The notes: a model not told the origin generated them from the letters alone. Numbered from the stretch's first letter, positions 53,076-61,175 are shown. The stretch: 64,000 bases of DNA from Streptomyces sp. BK340 (GCF_007827595.1 NZ_VISR01000010.1:62001-126000), one strand, 5' to 3'. Made by a program: numbers and translations.

Positions 53076-54346
53076 AGGGGCTTCGTCTCGACCTTGCCCC
53101 TCCGGTGCACCGGCCGGGCCAGCAGCGCGCCCAGGAAGCCGGCGGCCAGCCCCCACAGCACACCGAGTCCCACCGCCTGCCACAGCTGGGGTTCGAGGAA
53201 CAGTTCCCCGGACAGACCGCCGCCAAGCTCGCCGATGCCGAGCAGGGACAGGCCGTAGTGCGCCGAGACCCGGCACAGCAGACAGATCATCAGCACTGTC
53301 AGGGCCAGGGCGACGGCCAGCCGCAGGGCGTGCTGCCAGGCCCGGACCCGGGCCGGGGACCGCGCCGCCATCAGGAAGGCGACCCCCGAGAGCGCCACCA
53401 CCTCCGTGATCAGCAGCCACCACATCCCGTGGTCGTACTCGGTGAGCGTGCGCAGATTCAGCGTGGCGACATCGGGCGTGCGCAGGATCCGGTCCAGGAC
53501 ATGCGGCATCGACAGGCCGAACGGGCCCTCGACCCGGCCGTGCCAGGTGGCGCCCTGACCGAGGGAGAGAGCGAGCCAGGCCAGGTTGGGCAGGCCGAGC
53601 AGGATCACCGCGAACGTCTCGGCGACGTGCCCGCGCGTCACCGCCGACGCCAGCGCGGCGACGAGACCCAGGCCGACGTAGACCAGCAGGAGGACGACCA
53701 TGGCGTGCGCGGTGGGGCGCACCGACTCCTGGCAGCGCAGCAGGCGCCCCGGCAGCGGTGCGCCGGGCGCGACCAGCATGGTCAGCACCAGCACCCCGGC
53801 CAGCCACAGCAGCCCGAACAGCACGGTCAGCGGCACGTTCGTGGTGAACCCGACCTTCGGAGTCGAGTCGAACAGGTCGGTGAGATCGCTGAGGGTGCCC
53901 TTGCCCACGTCCACGGCGAAGGTCTTCCGGGCGGCGAACGAGAGGCCGAGCAGCGCGAGCAGCCACAGCACCGCGATACGGGCGGCCCAGCCCGCCAGTT
54001 CCCGGGCCGAGGCGACCGCCCGGTGCCGCAGCGGCCGCAGAAAGCCCGCGCCGATCACCAGCGCACCGGCGAGGGTCACGGACAGCGGGATCACGGTGAG
54101 GCCTGCCCGGGCCTGCGCCAGCTCGCCCGCGTTGCCGGAGAGTTCGAGCGTGCCGCCGACCGCCGCGACCACGGTCGCCGTCACCACCCGGGGGAAGGCG
54201 CCGTCCGGCAGATCAGCGGCTCCGGCCGCCCACAGGCCCAGCGTGGCGAGTACGACCATGACGGCCAGCCCGGTCAGCACCGTGGCCGCGGCCTGTACCC
54301 AGCCGTGGCGGGCGACGGGCCGTGCGGGGACGGTCTCAGGGCTCAC
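53072..54346 (-). CDS. Streptophobe-family membrane protein
   Basis: About 424 residues, with about 10-11 strongly hydrophobic segments (for example VLTGLAVMVVLATLGLWAAG near the N-terminus). Conserved polar stretches include PDGAFPRVV, LSGNAGELAQARAGL and FGLSMPHVLDRIL. This matches the streptophobe family of Streptomyces-restricted membrane proteins of unknown function, often next to kinases or FHA proteins. The GTG at 54346 is chosen; TAGCGT 9 bases upstream could be the -10 of a leaderless promoter. It shares the CTAG of its stop with the convergent kinase gene. Confidence 0.8.
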   Translation of the reverse strand: MSPETVPARPVARHGWVQAAATVLTGLAVMVVLATLGLWAAGAADLPDGAFPRVVTATVVAAVGGTLELSGNAGELAQARAGLTVIPLSVTLAGALVIGAGFLRPLRHRAVASARELAGWAARIAVLWLLALLGLSFAARKTFAVDVGKGTLSDLTDLFDSTPKVGFTTNVPLTVLFGLLWLAGVLVLTMLVAPGAPLPGRLLRCQESVRPTAHAMVVLLLVYVGLGLVAALASAVTRGHVAETFAVILLGLPNLAWLALSLGQGATWHGRVEGPFGLSMPHVLDRILRTPDVATLNLRTLTEYDHGMWWLLITEVVALSGVAFLMAARSPARVRAWQHALRLAVALALTVLMICLLCRVSAHYGLSLLGIGELGGGLSGELFLEPQLWQAVGLGVLWGLAAGFLGALLARPVHRRGKVETKPL

Positions 54347-54430
54347 CCTTGCCACGCTAGGCAGCGTGCGGGCGCCCCGCCCGCCGGGTGGCCCGTCCGC
54401 GTCGGCTTGCGAGTCACATGGGGCAGGAGC

Positions 54431-54451
54431 ACACAATAGGGGGAATTGTGT
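54431..54451. promoter_or_regulatory. Operator-like dyad in the streptophobe/DUF6777 divergent region
   Basis: ACACAAT - 7 bases - ATTGTGT is a perfect dyad, 85 bases from the streptophobe start and 79 bases from the DUF6777-like start. It is in an unusually AT-rich stretch with TATAAG (54484-54489) as a possible -10 for the rightward gene. Confidence 0.45.
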
Positions 54452-54490
54452 TGCAAAAGCACAGCAAACGGGACTTTCTCTGATATAAGA

Positions 54491-54513
54491 CACGCTTCGC
54501 GACGGGAAGCGTG
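54491..54513 (+). promoter_or_regulatory. Hairpin in the 5' leader before the ribosome-binding site
   Basis: CACGCTTC - 7 bases - GAAGCGTG is a perfect 8 bp stem that ends just before the GGGAAGAAG ribosome-binding region of the DUF6777-like gene. It could modulate translation. Confidence 0.5.
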
Positions 54514-54529
54514 ACGGGAAGAAGTGCTC

Positions 54530-56140
54530 GTGAGCGTCGAACCTCCGTCATCCGGCCGCCCGACGGGACCGCCTTCCGGCCCGCTCTCGGGACCCTCCCA
54601 GCCCCCCTCCGGACCGCCTGAACCACCACCCGGCCAAGGCTCCGGGGCAGGGGCCGGTGGACCGCACCGGCCGTGGTGGAGGTCCGCCCCGCGGGTGGCC
54701 GCCCTCACCGGCGTCGTGGTAGCCGCGGTCGTGGTGGCGTTGGTCCTCACCCGCCCCGGCGGCGGAGGCACCGCGCAGAGCGGCGAGGTCTTCCTGCAGG
54801 CCGCGAGCAAGACCGGCCCGGACCCCTTCACGGAGTCGACCGTGACGGAGAGTTCCGCCCCGCCGAAGGCCTCCGCCCCGGCCAACACCTCCACCCCGCC
54901 GAAGGCCTCCGCCCCGGCCAACACCTCCGCCCCGCCGAAGACCTCCCCGCCGAAGGCCTCCGCCCCGGCCAACACCTCCCGGGCGACCACCTCCGCACCC
55001 GCACACGTCAACCAGGTGCGCGTGGTCGACGGCGGTGCGCCGGGCCTCTACAGCGGTGTCCAGAGCCGCCCCAGCTGTGACGTCGGGAAGCAGATCAGGG
55101 CCCTGCAGGCCGATCCGGCCAAGAACCGCGCGTACGCGGAGGCGGTCGGCGTCCAGCCCTCCGCCGTCCCCAGCTACCTGCGCTCGCTCACCCCCGTGAC
55201 GCTGCGTGCCGACACCCGCGTCACCAACCACGGCTACCGCAACGGCTCCGCCAGCCCCTACCAGGCCGTCCTCCAGTCGGGCACCGCCGTTCTGGTCGAC
55301 GGACACGGTGTGCCCCGGGCGCGCTGCGCCTGCGGCAACCCGCTGGCCCCGCCGGTCGCCCAGCGCACCACGACACGGCAGACGGGCGACCACTGGGCGT
55401 CGTACCACCCCGCGAACGTCATCGTGGTGCGGCCCACCATCGTGGTCGTCAACGTCTTCGTGATCTACGACTCCCACCACGGCGACTGGTTCCACCGCCA
55501 GCGCGGCGATGACACCGGCCGCCACGACCAGCACACCAAGCCGCCCCGCGACACCCACCCCTGGAGCGTCCCGCCGACGCCGATGCCGACTTCGACCAGC
55601 CCCTCGAACTCGTCCTCGTTCTTCCTGTCCTCCTTGTCCCCCTCACCCTCGTCACCCTCGTCACCTTCGTCCCCTTCTTCGTCGTCCTCGACATCGGCTT
55701 CGCCCAGCTCCGAGTCGCCGTCGCCGTCGTCGTCACCGACGTCGCCGTCGTCCGAGTCGCCGTCGTCGGAGTCACCGACCTCCGAGTCACCGACCTCCGA
55801 GTCCCCGTCGTCGAAGTCTCCGTCGTCGGAGTCACCGACCTCCGAGTCCCCGTCGTCGAAGTCTCCGTCTTCGGAGTCACCGACCTCCGAGTCCCCGTCT
55901 TCGGAGTCCCCGAAGACGGAGAGCTCCACTTCGGGAGCGCCGTCCTCGAAGTCATCCGTGTCGGAGCCCCCGTCCAGCCAGGGTGAGTCCTCGAAGACCC
56001 AGCCGTCGGCGGCGAAGTCCAGTGCTCAGGAGCAGCCGTCGGCCCAGAACTCGCCCGCCGAGAACTCTCCGGCCGAGAACTCTCCGGCCGAGAACCCGCC
56101 CGCCCAGAACTCCCCGGCCGAGAACGCCCCGGCGACGTGA
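54530..56140 (+). CDS. Membrane-anchored repeat protein (DUF6777-like)
   Basis: About 536 residues. Pro/Gly-rich cytosolic N-terminus, one membrane helix (VAALTGVVVAAVVVALVL, about residue 55-73), then an external Pro/Ala/Ser/Thr linker with 12-residue repeats. A folded domain with four Cys (RPSCDVGKQI, RARCACGNP; residues about 185-335) follows, probably DUF6777. A long low-complexity tail is rich in Ser, Pro, Glu and Lys (SPTSE and ENSPA repeats). The architecture suggests a surface-exposed or wall-spanning protein and possible kinase substrate. The GTG at 54530 is chosen for spacing to GGAAGAAG; a GTG at 54524 is also possible. Confidence 0.72.
   Translation: MSVEPPSSGRPTGPPSGPLSGPSQPPSGPPEPPPGQGSGAGAGGPHRPWWRSAPRVAALTGVVVAAVVVALVLTRPGGGGTAQSGEVFLQAASKTGPDPFTESTVTESSAPPKASAPANTSTPPKASAPANTSAPPKTSPPKASAPANTSRATTSAPAHVNQVRVVDGGAPGLYSGVQSRPSCDVGKQIRALQADPAKNRAYAEAVGVQPSAVPSYLRSLTPVTLRADTRVTNHGYRNGSASPYQAVLQSGTAVLVDGHGVPRARCACGNPLAPPVAQRTTTRQTGDHWASYHPANVIVVRPTIVVVNVFVIYDSHHGDWFHRQRGDDTGRHDQHTKPPRDTHPWSVPPTPMPTSTSPSNSSSFFLSSLSPSPSSPSSPSSPSSSSSTSASPSSESPSPSSSPTSPSSESPSSESPTSESPTSESPSSKSPSSESPTSESPSSKSPSSESPTSESPSSESPKTESSTSGAPSSKSSVSEPPSSQGESSKTQPSAAKSSAQEQPSAQNSPAENSPAENSPAENPPAQNSPAENAPAT
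54863..54985 (+). repeat. 36-bp coding tandem repeats (KASAPANTS motif)
   Basis: Copies begin at 54863, 54899 and 54950; each encodes PKASAPANTS plus two Pro-rich residues. The short spacing and near-identical bases indicate recent duplication in the linker of the DUF6777-like protein. Confidence 0.8.
55741..55925 (+). repeat. 15-bp coding tandem repeats (SPTSE/SPSSE motif)
   Basis: Units like TCACCGACCTCCGAG repeat about twelve times with a higher-order 45 bp period that alternates SE and SK pentapeptides. A second short array of AENSP units follows at about 56050-56110. Likely length-variable between strains. Confidence 0.85.
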
Positions 56141-56183
56141 GCGGTCCCACAGTCCGGCCCCGGCGACTGTGACAAAGCTCGCT

Positions 56184-56200
56184 GTGCGCGGTCGGCGAAC
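56184..56200. promoter_or_regulatory. Candidate ClgR-type box upstream of the ATPase/regulator pair
   Basis: Reading the minus strand: GTTCGC-CGACC-GCGCAC. It keeps the CGC-N5-GCG core that I recall for ClgR operators, with one mismatch in the outer arm. It lies 87 bases before the first gene of the operon that encodes a ClgR-like protein. Autoregulation is inferred. Confidence 0.4.
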
Positions 56201-56286
56201 ACTCCAGGGGACTGGCGGCCCCGGCTCGGGGTACGAAGACTGGTGCAACACTGAACGGCCGGATCGGGCTTCCAAGAGAGACACGC

Positions 56287-56739
56287 ATGACCGCATACCT
56301 GGGCGGGGCAGTGATACCAACTGGTTTCGACGTACCCGTGGAGCCGCTGCGACGCGCGGCGCACTACACCGGCGAACCCGGATGCATCGGCGACGCACGG
56401 GCTTTCGCGGCCCAGTTCCTGCAGCAGCTGAGGACCGAGTGGTGCGCCGCCATCGACAGCCGGGCCGACGGCGAGCTGCTCCTCGTCGTGAGCGAGCTGG
56501 TCACCAACGCGGACCGGCACAGCAGCGGCCCGTACATCCTGGAGCTGGAGGGTACGGACACCGCCGTCACGGTGGTGGTGTACGACAGCAGCTCGGCGCT
56601 GCCCCGACGGTTCCCGAAGGACCCCGAGCGCGTCGGCCGGCACGGTATGGAGATCGTGCACGCCCTGGCCGCGCAGGTGACCGTGGAGCGCGTGCCGGTG
56701 GGCAAGCGCGTGTGCGCGCGGGTGGAACTCGCGTCCTAG
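56287..56739 (+). CDS. ATP-binding anti-sigma-factor-like protein (RsbW/HATPase_c)
   Basis: A 150-residue GHKL-fold ATPase: LLLVVSELVTNADRHSSGP (N-box, residues about 60-78), VYDSSSALPRR (G1-like) and GRHGMEIVHALAA (G2). Streptomyces encode many such RsbW-like kinases that bind sigma factors or anti-anti-sigma proteins; no sigma gene is adjacent. The 9-base gap to the ClgR-like gene indicates an operon. RBS is weak. Confidence 0.87.
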   Translation: MTAYLGGAVIPTGFDVPVEPLRRAAHYTGEPGCIGDARAFAAQFLQQLRTEWCAAIDSRADGELLLVVSELVTNADRHSSGPYILELEGTDTAVTVVVYDSSSALPRRFPKDPERVGRHGMEIVHALAAQVTVERVPVGKRVCARVELAS

Positions 56740-56748
56740 GGTGAGGGT

Positions 56749-57174
56749 GTGAGTAACCAGGTGAGCAACGAAGCCCGTGTGATCCCGCTCCGCCCGGAGC
56801 CCGACCGCCCGGAGTCGAACCGCCCCGAACCGGTCCGGACGGACGCTCCGGAGCCCGCGCCCAGGGAGCCCCTGTGGCGTGATCTGGTCGGTGAGGTGCT
56901 GCGCCGTGAGCGGCTGGCGCAGGAGCGCACGCTCCGGGACGTGGCCGACGAGGCCCAGATCTCCCTGCCCTATCTCTCCGAGATCGAGCGCGGCCGCAAG
57001 GAGGCCTCCTCCGAGGTCCTCGCGGCGGCCGCCCGCGCACTCGGCCTCGGCCTCGGCGATCTGCTGTCGCTGACGCAGGGCGAGCTGACCCGGCACACCG
57101 CCGCGGGCCGCCGTACGGCCGCGGTGCCGCAGCGCTCGTACCAGCCGTACAACGGGTTGTGCCTGGCGGCCTGA
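56749..57174 (+). CDS. ClgR/PopR-like helix-turn-helix regulator with Leu-Ala-Ala C-terminus
   Basis: A 141-residue protein. A charged, Pro-rich N-terminus (residues 1-40) precedes a Cro/CI-type helix-turn-helix: WRDLVGEVLRRERLAQERTL, then LPYLSEIERGRKEASSEVL. This is the highly conserved core of ClgR, activator of clp protease genes, and its paralogue PopR. The C-terminus ends GLCLAA; the two terminal Ala residues resemble the degron by which ClpP1P2 degrades these regulators. No clp gene is in this window. Because the usual clgR neighbours are also missing, it may be a paralogue with its own targets. GTG start. Confidence 0.87.
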   Translation: MSNQVSNEARVIPLRPEPDRPESNRPEPVRTDAPEPAPREPLWRDLVGEVLRRERLAQERTLRDVADEAQISLPYLSEIERGRKEASSEVLAAAARALGLGLGDLLSLTQGELTRHTAAGRRTAAVPQRSYQPYNGLCLAA

Positions 57175-57193
57175 GGCGCCGGCCCCGGTCCGC

Positions 57194-58399
57194 TCAGCCG
57201 TTGCCCTTCTCGCGGAGCTGCCGGAAGAAGGCCCGGAGGTCGGCCGCCAGCAGGTCCGGTTCCTCCAGGGCCGCGAAGTGCCCGCCCCGGTCGAACTCCG
57301 TCCAGCGCACGATGTTCTCGGTCCGGTCCGCCCTGTGGCGCAGCGGGATCTGGAGCTCGGCCGGGAACAGGGCGAGAGCCGTCGGCACCGTGGACGGCTC
57401 GGCGGGCCGCGTGGTATGGCCGTGCGCGTGGGCCCGCTCGTAGTAGATGCGCGCGGACGAACCGGCCGTGCCGGTCAGCCAGTACAGTATGACGTTCGTC
57501 AGCAGCCGGTCCCGGTCGACGGCCTCCTCCGGCACCTCCTCGGAATCGGTCCACTCCCGGAACTTCTCGACGATCCAGGCGAGTTGACCGACCGGCGAGT
57601 CCGTCAGCGCGTACCCGAGGGTGTGCGGCCGGGTGGACTGCAGGACGGCGTAGCCCGTGCCCTCGCGCGACCACTGCGCCCACCTTCGCCACGAGGCGAG
57701 GGTGTTCTCCCGTTCCCGCGCGCCGAGCCCGCTCAGTTCCACCGCGTCGGGCTCGGCGGCGGCCTGGGCGCCCGGCAGCAGGGTGAGGTGGACGCCGATC
57801 ACCCGGTCGGGACGGGCGCGGCCCAGCTCCCGGGAGATCACCGCGCCCCAGTCACCCCCGTGCGCGCCGAAGCGCTCGTAGCCGAGCCGCCGCATCAGCT
57901 CCGCCCAGGCGTCGGCGACCCGGGCCGGCTCCCAGCCGGGCTGGGTGGTGGGCCCGGAGAGACCGAAGCCCGGGAGCCCCGGCACCACGACATGGAACGC
58001 GTCGGCGGCCTCGCCGCCGTGTGCCACCGGGTCGGTGAGCGGGCCGACGACGTCCAGGAACTCGACGATCGACCCCGGCCAGCCGTGGGTCAGGATGAGC
58101 GGGGTCGCGTCCGGCTCGGGGGAGCGCACATGGGCGAAGTGGACGTGCGCCCCGTCCACCGTGGTGGTGAACTGCGGCCACTCGTTCAGCCGTGCCTCGG
58201 CGGCCCGCCAGTCGTACTCGTGCCGCCAGTACCGGGCCAGATCCCGCAGGTAACCGTCGGGAACGCCGTACTCCCAGCCCGCCCCCGGCAACTCGGCCGG
58301 CCAGCGGGTGCGGTCGAGGCGGTCGTACAGGTCGTCCAGCTCGCTCTGCGGGACCGACAGTCGAAACGGCCGGATGGTCTCGGCGGACGCAGACGTCAT
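57194..58399 (-). CDS. Epoxide hydrolase (EHN-domain family)
   Basis: About 401 residues. The N-terminal epoxide-hydrolase domain begins RPFRLSVPQSELDDLYDRLD and contains the conserved RWRHEYDWR-like region (YWRHEYDWRAAEARLN). The alpha/beta hydrolase core has LTHGWPGS (oxyanion), HGGDWGAVIS (nucleophile Asp), and a C-terminal FDRGGHFAALE (His). It opens epoxides to diols through a covalent ester. The ATG at 58399 (MTSASAE) is chosen over an earlier in-frame ATG at 58492. It is convergent with the ClgR-like gene. Confidence 0.92.
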   Translation of the reverse strand: MTSASAETIRPFRLSVPQSELDDLYDRLDRTRWPAELPGAGWEYGVPDGYLRDLARYWRHEYDWRAAEARLNEWPQFTTTVDGAHVHFAHVRSPEPDATPLILTHGWPGSIVEFLDVVGPLTDPVAHGGEAADAFHVVVPGLPGFGLSGPTTQPGWEPARVADAWAELMRRLGYERFGAHGGDWGAVISRELGRARPDRVIGVHLTLLPGAQAAAEPDAVELSGLGARERENTLASWRRWAQWSREGTGYAVLQSTRPHTLGYALTDSPVGQLAWIVEKFREWTDSEEVPEEAVDRDRLLTNVILYWLTGTAGSSARIYYERAHAHGHTTRPAEPSTVPTALALFPAELQIPLRHRADRTENIVRWTEFDRGGHFAALEEPDLLAADLRAFFRQLREKGNG

Positions 58400-58521
58400 G
58401 GCCCGGATGCTAGTGCCCGGCGGGCCGCGTCCCCGGGAAGCCGGTCGTTGGCCGGCCGATGAGTTTCGGGGTGCGGGCCGGTCGATACACATGACCGTGT
58501 TCCACGCCCCAGGAGGTGCGC

Positions 58522-59004
58522 ATGACCACCGACGGATTCACCACGTGTCTCTGGTTCGACGGCCAGGCCGAGGAGGCCGCCGACTACTACGTGTCGATCT
58601 TCAAGAACTCCAGTGTCGGCCGCGTCGGCCGCTTCACCGAGGCCGGGCCCGGACCGGCCGGTTCCGTGGTGGCCGTGGAGTTCACGGCCAACGGGCAGAA
58701 GTTCGTCGCGCTCAACGGCGGCCCCCAGTTCAAGTTCAACGAGGCGATCTCGTTCCAGATCTTCTGCGCCGACCAGGAGGAGATCGACCACTACTGGAAC
58801 CGGCTCACCGAGAACGGCGGCGAGGGCGGCCCCTGCGGCTGGCTCAAGGACCGCTACGGCGTCTCCTGGCAGGTCGTCCCCGACCGCCTGATCGACATGA
58901 TCGGCGACCCGGACCCGGAGAAGGCGACCCGCACCAGCCGCGCCATGCTGAGCATGGGCAAGCTCGACATCGCCGAGCTGGACAGGGCGTACTCGGGCGA
59001 GTAG
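58522..59004 (+). CDS. VOC-superfamily protein, PhnB-like
   Basis: About 160 residues of the PhnB/3-demethylubiquinone-methyltransferase-like branch of VOC proteins: TTCLWFDGQAEEAADYYVSI, FVALNGGPQFKFNEAISFQI (quoted core: ALNGGPQFKFNEA), DQEEIDHYWNRL and CGWLKDRYGVSWQVVP. The function is unknown. AGGAGG lies 6 bases before the ATG at 58522; a GTG 6 bases earlier is less well spaced. It is divergent from the epoxide hydrolase. Confidence 0.9.
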   Translation: MTTDGFTTCLWFDGQAEEAADYYVSIFKNSSVGRVGRFTEAGPGPAGSVVAVEFTANGQKFVALNGGPQFKFNEAISFQIFCADQEEIDHYWNRLTENGGEGGPCGWLKDRYGVSWQVVPDRLIDMIGDPDPEKATRTSRAMLSMGKLDIAELDRAYSGE

Positions 59005-59029
59005 GCCGTCCCGCGACGGGCCGGGCCGC

Positions 59030-59080
59030 AGGGCCCGTCGTCACGTTCCCGTCCGCCCCGCGAATGTGACGACCGGCCCT
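59030..59080. repeat. Short inverted repeat, remnant or relative of the adjacent MITE
   Basis: AGGGCCCGTCGTCACGTTC (59030-59048) pairs imperfectly with GAATGTGACGACCGGCCCT (59062-59080). The arms resemble the terminal repeats of the element that starts at 59080 (GTCGTCA, then TTC CCGTC). Possibly an internally deleted older copy next to which the larger element sits. Confidence 0.6.
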
Positions 59081-59256
59081 AGGCCCTGTCGTCAAATTCC
59101 CGTCTGCCCCACGACGCCTGGCACGCACTCTCGCCGCACCGGGCGAAAGCCCAAGTACGTCCAGTACGAGGACTTCCGCCCGGCACGCCGAGAGCACGCA
59201 CCAGACGCCGCGAGGCCGCCCTTCGGGCGACGACGGGAATTTGACGACAGGACCTA
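59080..59256. mobile_element. 177 bp palindromic MITE
   Basis: Terminal inverted repeats of 25 bases (59080-59104 and 59232-59256; TAGGxCCTGTCGTCAAATTC as the first 20) match at 24 positions. The inner halves are also complementary at roughly three quarters of positions, so the element can fold as one long hairpin. CTAG occurs at both ends and may be the target duplication. No transposase is encoded. The right end overlaps the stop codon of the phosphotransferase gene. A low-complexity protein-like frame through it (GNLTTGP) is not a gene. Confidence 0.85.
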
Positions 59257-60144
59257 GCCGGCCTCGGCGAGGATCTCGGCGATCACATGCCGGGAGTTCT
59301 CCGCGAGCGCCGGGTTGGTGTGCCAGTAGTACGGCAGCTGGATCAGCGAGATCGACAGCGCCCAGCCCCGCCCGCGCGCCCACTCGGCGTCGTCGGCGCC
59401 CACGGTCTTGCGGAAGGTGTCTCGGGCGGTCGCGGGCAGCAGGTTCCAGGCCACGATCAGGTCCACGGCGGGATCGCCGGTCCCGGCGCAGCCGAAGTCG
59501 ATCACCGCACTCAGCCGCCCGTCGGCCACCAGCACGTTCCCCGGGGACAGATCGCCGTGCATCCAGGCCGGTGGCCCGGCGTGCGCCGGGGCGCTCAGCG
59601 CACGCTCCCACAGAGCTGTCACCGGGGCCGTGTCGATCCTGCCGGTGAGCTGCGCCAGGGCCGCACGGGTCGGCTCGTCGCGGTTCGCGAGCGGGACGCC
59701 CCGGCCGGCGGACGGTCCGTCCCCGAGGCCGGTCCGGCGCAGCGCTGCCACGAACGCCCCCAGTTCCTCGGCCAACCGCTCCGGCGCCTCGACGGCACCC
59801 GCGACCGGGTTGCGCCCTTCCAGCCAGCGGTACACCGACCAGGGCCACGGAAAGCCCTCGCCCGGTTCGCCGAGCCCGACCGGCTCGGGCGTGGCCACCG
59901 GAACGCGTGCCCCGAGGAGCGGCAGCCAGCGCTGCTCGTGCACCACGTCGGGCACGGCGCCGGGACGCCGGGGCAGCCGCACCACCAGTTCCGTCCCCAG
60001 CCGGAACATCGCGTTCTCGGTGCCGGAGGACTTCAGGCGCCGGACGGGCAGCGACGCCCAGGCCGGGAACTGCCGTGCGATCATCCGCCCGACCAGCGCC
60101 GCGTCGATCTCGACCTCGTCCTCGTGCATCTTCACCGCACACAT
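59254..60144 (-). CDS. Aminoglycoside/choline phosphotransferase-family protein
   Basis: A 296-residue kinase-like fold protein. MHGDLSPGNVLV (catalytic loop, Asp) and VIDFGCAGTGDPAVDL (metal-binding Asp) are intact; FRLGTELVVRLPRR holds the ATP-binding Lys/Arg region, and the N-terminus begins MHEDEVEID after an optional MCAVK. It phosphorylates an unknown small molecule, possibly an antibiotic. The stop codon TAG lies inside the terminal CTAG of the MITE, so the original C-terminus may have been trimmed by the insertion. ATG 60129 is an alternative start. Confidence 0.9.
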   Translation of the reverse strand: MCAVKMHEDEVEIDAALVGRMIARQFPAWASLPVRRLKSSGTENAMFRLGTELVVRLPRRPGAVPDVVHEQRWLPLLGARVPVATPEPVGLGEPGEGFPWPWSVYRWLEGRNPVAGAVEAPERLAEELGAFVAALRRTGLGDGPSAGRGVPLANRDEPTRAALAQLTGRIDTAPVTALWERALSAPAHAGPPAWMHGDLSPGNVLVADGRLSAVIDFGCAGTGDPAVDLIVAWNLLPATARDTFRKTVGADDAEWARGRGWALSISLIQLPYYWHTNPALAENSRHVIAEILAEAG

Positions 60145-60241
60145 GGGGCCCCATCCAACGGCCCGGCGCGTGCCCTGTCGAGCGAAATACCGAGAGGGGC
60201 GGCGTCGTCGGACACCGCCCCCGCCCGTCGGCCTGCCGGTA

Positions 60242-61126
60242 TCAGACCCGGTCGGCCACGATCAGCAGGTACTGGAAGCTGCCGTTGCGGTACGCGGACA
60301 GGAAGGTGTCCTCGATGCCGGTGACCAGGTGGTCAGCCTCCTTGCGCAGTTCCCAGTACGGGATGGTGGCCTGCGTCAGGTCCTCGACGTGCACCGGCAC
60401 CAGCCGGTTGCGGGCCATCGCGCGGAAGTACTCCGACCTCGGGTGGATGTCGCAGATGTAGTGCGCGTTGATCAGGGACACCTCGCGCGAGGCCTGCCCG
60501 TAGGTGTCGTTGTAGCAGCCGGTGATCACCACGTACCGTCCGCCGCGGCGCAGCAGCCGGGCGTGCTCGGCGAACAGCAGGTCCAGCTCGACGTACATGG
60601 TCGACTCGTTGTTCCACGACGCGGCGTACGCGCCCGACTCGAAGCCGGTGTCGAGCATGTTGCGGTGGTGGTAGCGCACCTTGCCGTCGATGCCCCGCTT
60701 GCGGGCCATCTCGTTGGCGAAGTCGGCCTGCTTGGCGGAGATCGTGACACCGTCGGAGTGGCAGCCGTGGCGCAGGTTCGCCACGACGCTGCCGCCGCCC
60801 CGGCCGCAGCCGGCGTCGAAGACACGGTCGGCGGGGGTGAGCGGGCCGAGGTGGCCGGCCAGCAGTTCGGCCTGGGCGTGCTCCAGACGGTGCAGTTCAC
60901 CGGTGACCCGCGTCCTGCGCAGGTCCGGGTCGGGCTCGTCGAGTACCGACCAGTCGGCGTCCCCGATGCCGTAGTGGTGGTGGTACAGGTCGTCGATCTT
61001 TCCGAGTTCGAGGTTGACCGGGTTCTCCTCGGCGTTCCAGTAGTCCGCGACACGGGTCTGGTACGTGGACTGGGTCGGCACCGGAGCTGACGTGGGGGTC
61101 TTCCGGGCGACAGGGGCGGTGGTCAA
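60242..61126 (-). CDS. gpmT: Geranyl diphosphate 2-C-methyltransferase
   Basis: A 294-residue SAM-dependent methyltransferase. FDAGCGRGGGSVVANL is the SAM-binding motif I (residues about 104-119); YHHHYGIGD, ESTMYVELDLLF and CYNDTYG are characteristic of GPP methyltransferases. It adds a methyl group to C2 of geranyl diphosphate, giving 2-methyl-GPP, the substrate of 2-MIB synthase encoded just upstream. The gap is 49 bases, so they form an operon. ATG at 61126; GGAGC lies upstream. Confidence 0.95.
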   Translation of the reverse strand: MTTAPVARKTPTSAPVPTQSTYQTRVADYWNAEENPVNLELGKIDDLYHHHYGIGDADWSVLDEPDPDLRRTRVTGELHRLEHAQAELLAGHLGPLTPADRVFDAGCGRGGGSVVANLRHGCHSDGVTISAKQADFANEMARKRGIDGKVRYHHRNMLDTGFESGAYAASWNNESTMYVELDLLFAEHARLLRRGGRYVVITGCYNDTYGQASREVSLINAHYICDIHPRSEYFRAMARNRLVPVHVEDLTQATIPYWELRKEADHLVTGIEDTFLSAYRNGSFQYLLIVADRV

Positions 61127-61175
61127 CAGTGGCTCCTCGAAGTGCGTCTGACGGTGTTTCGGAGAACTGGTGTGA

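Noticed and set aside
59004..59254. A minus-strand coding extension through the MITE (GNLTTGP repeats)
   Set aside because: It is translation of the palindromic element, not a conserved protein.
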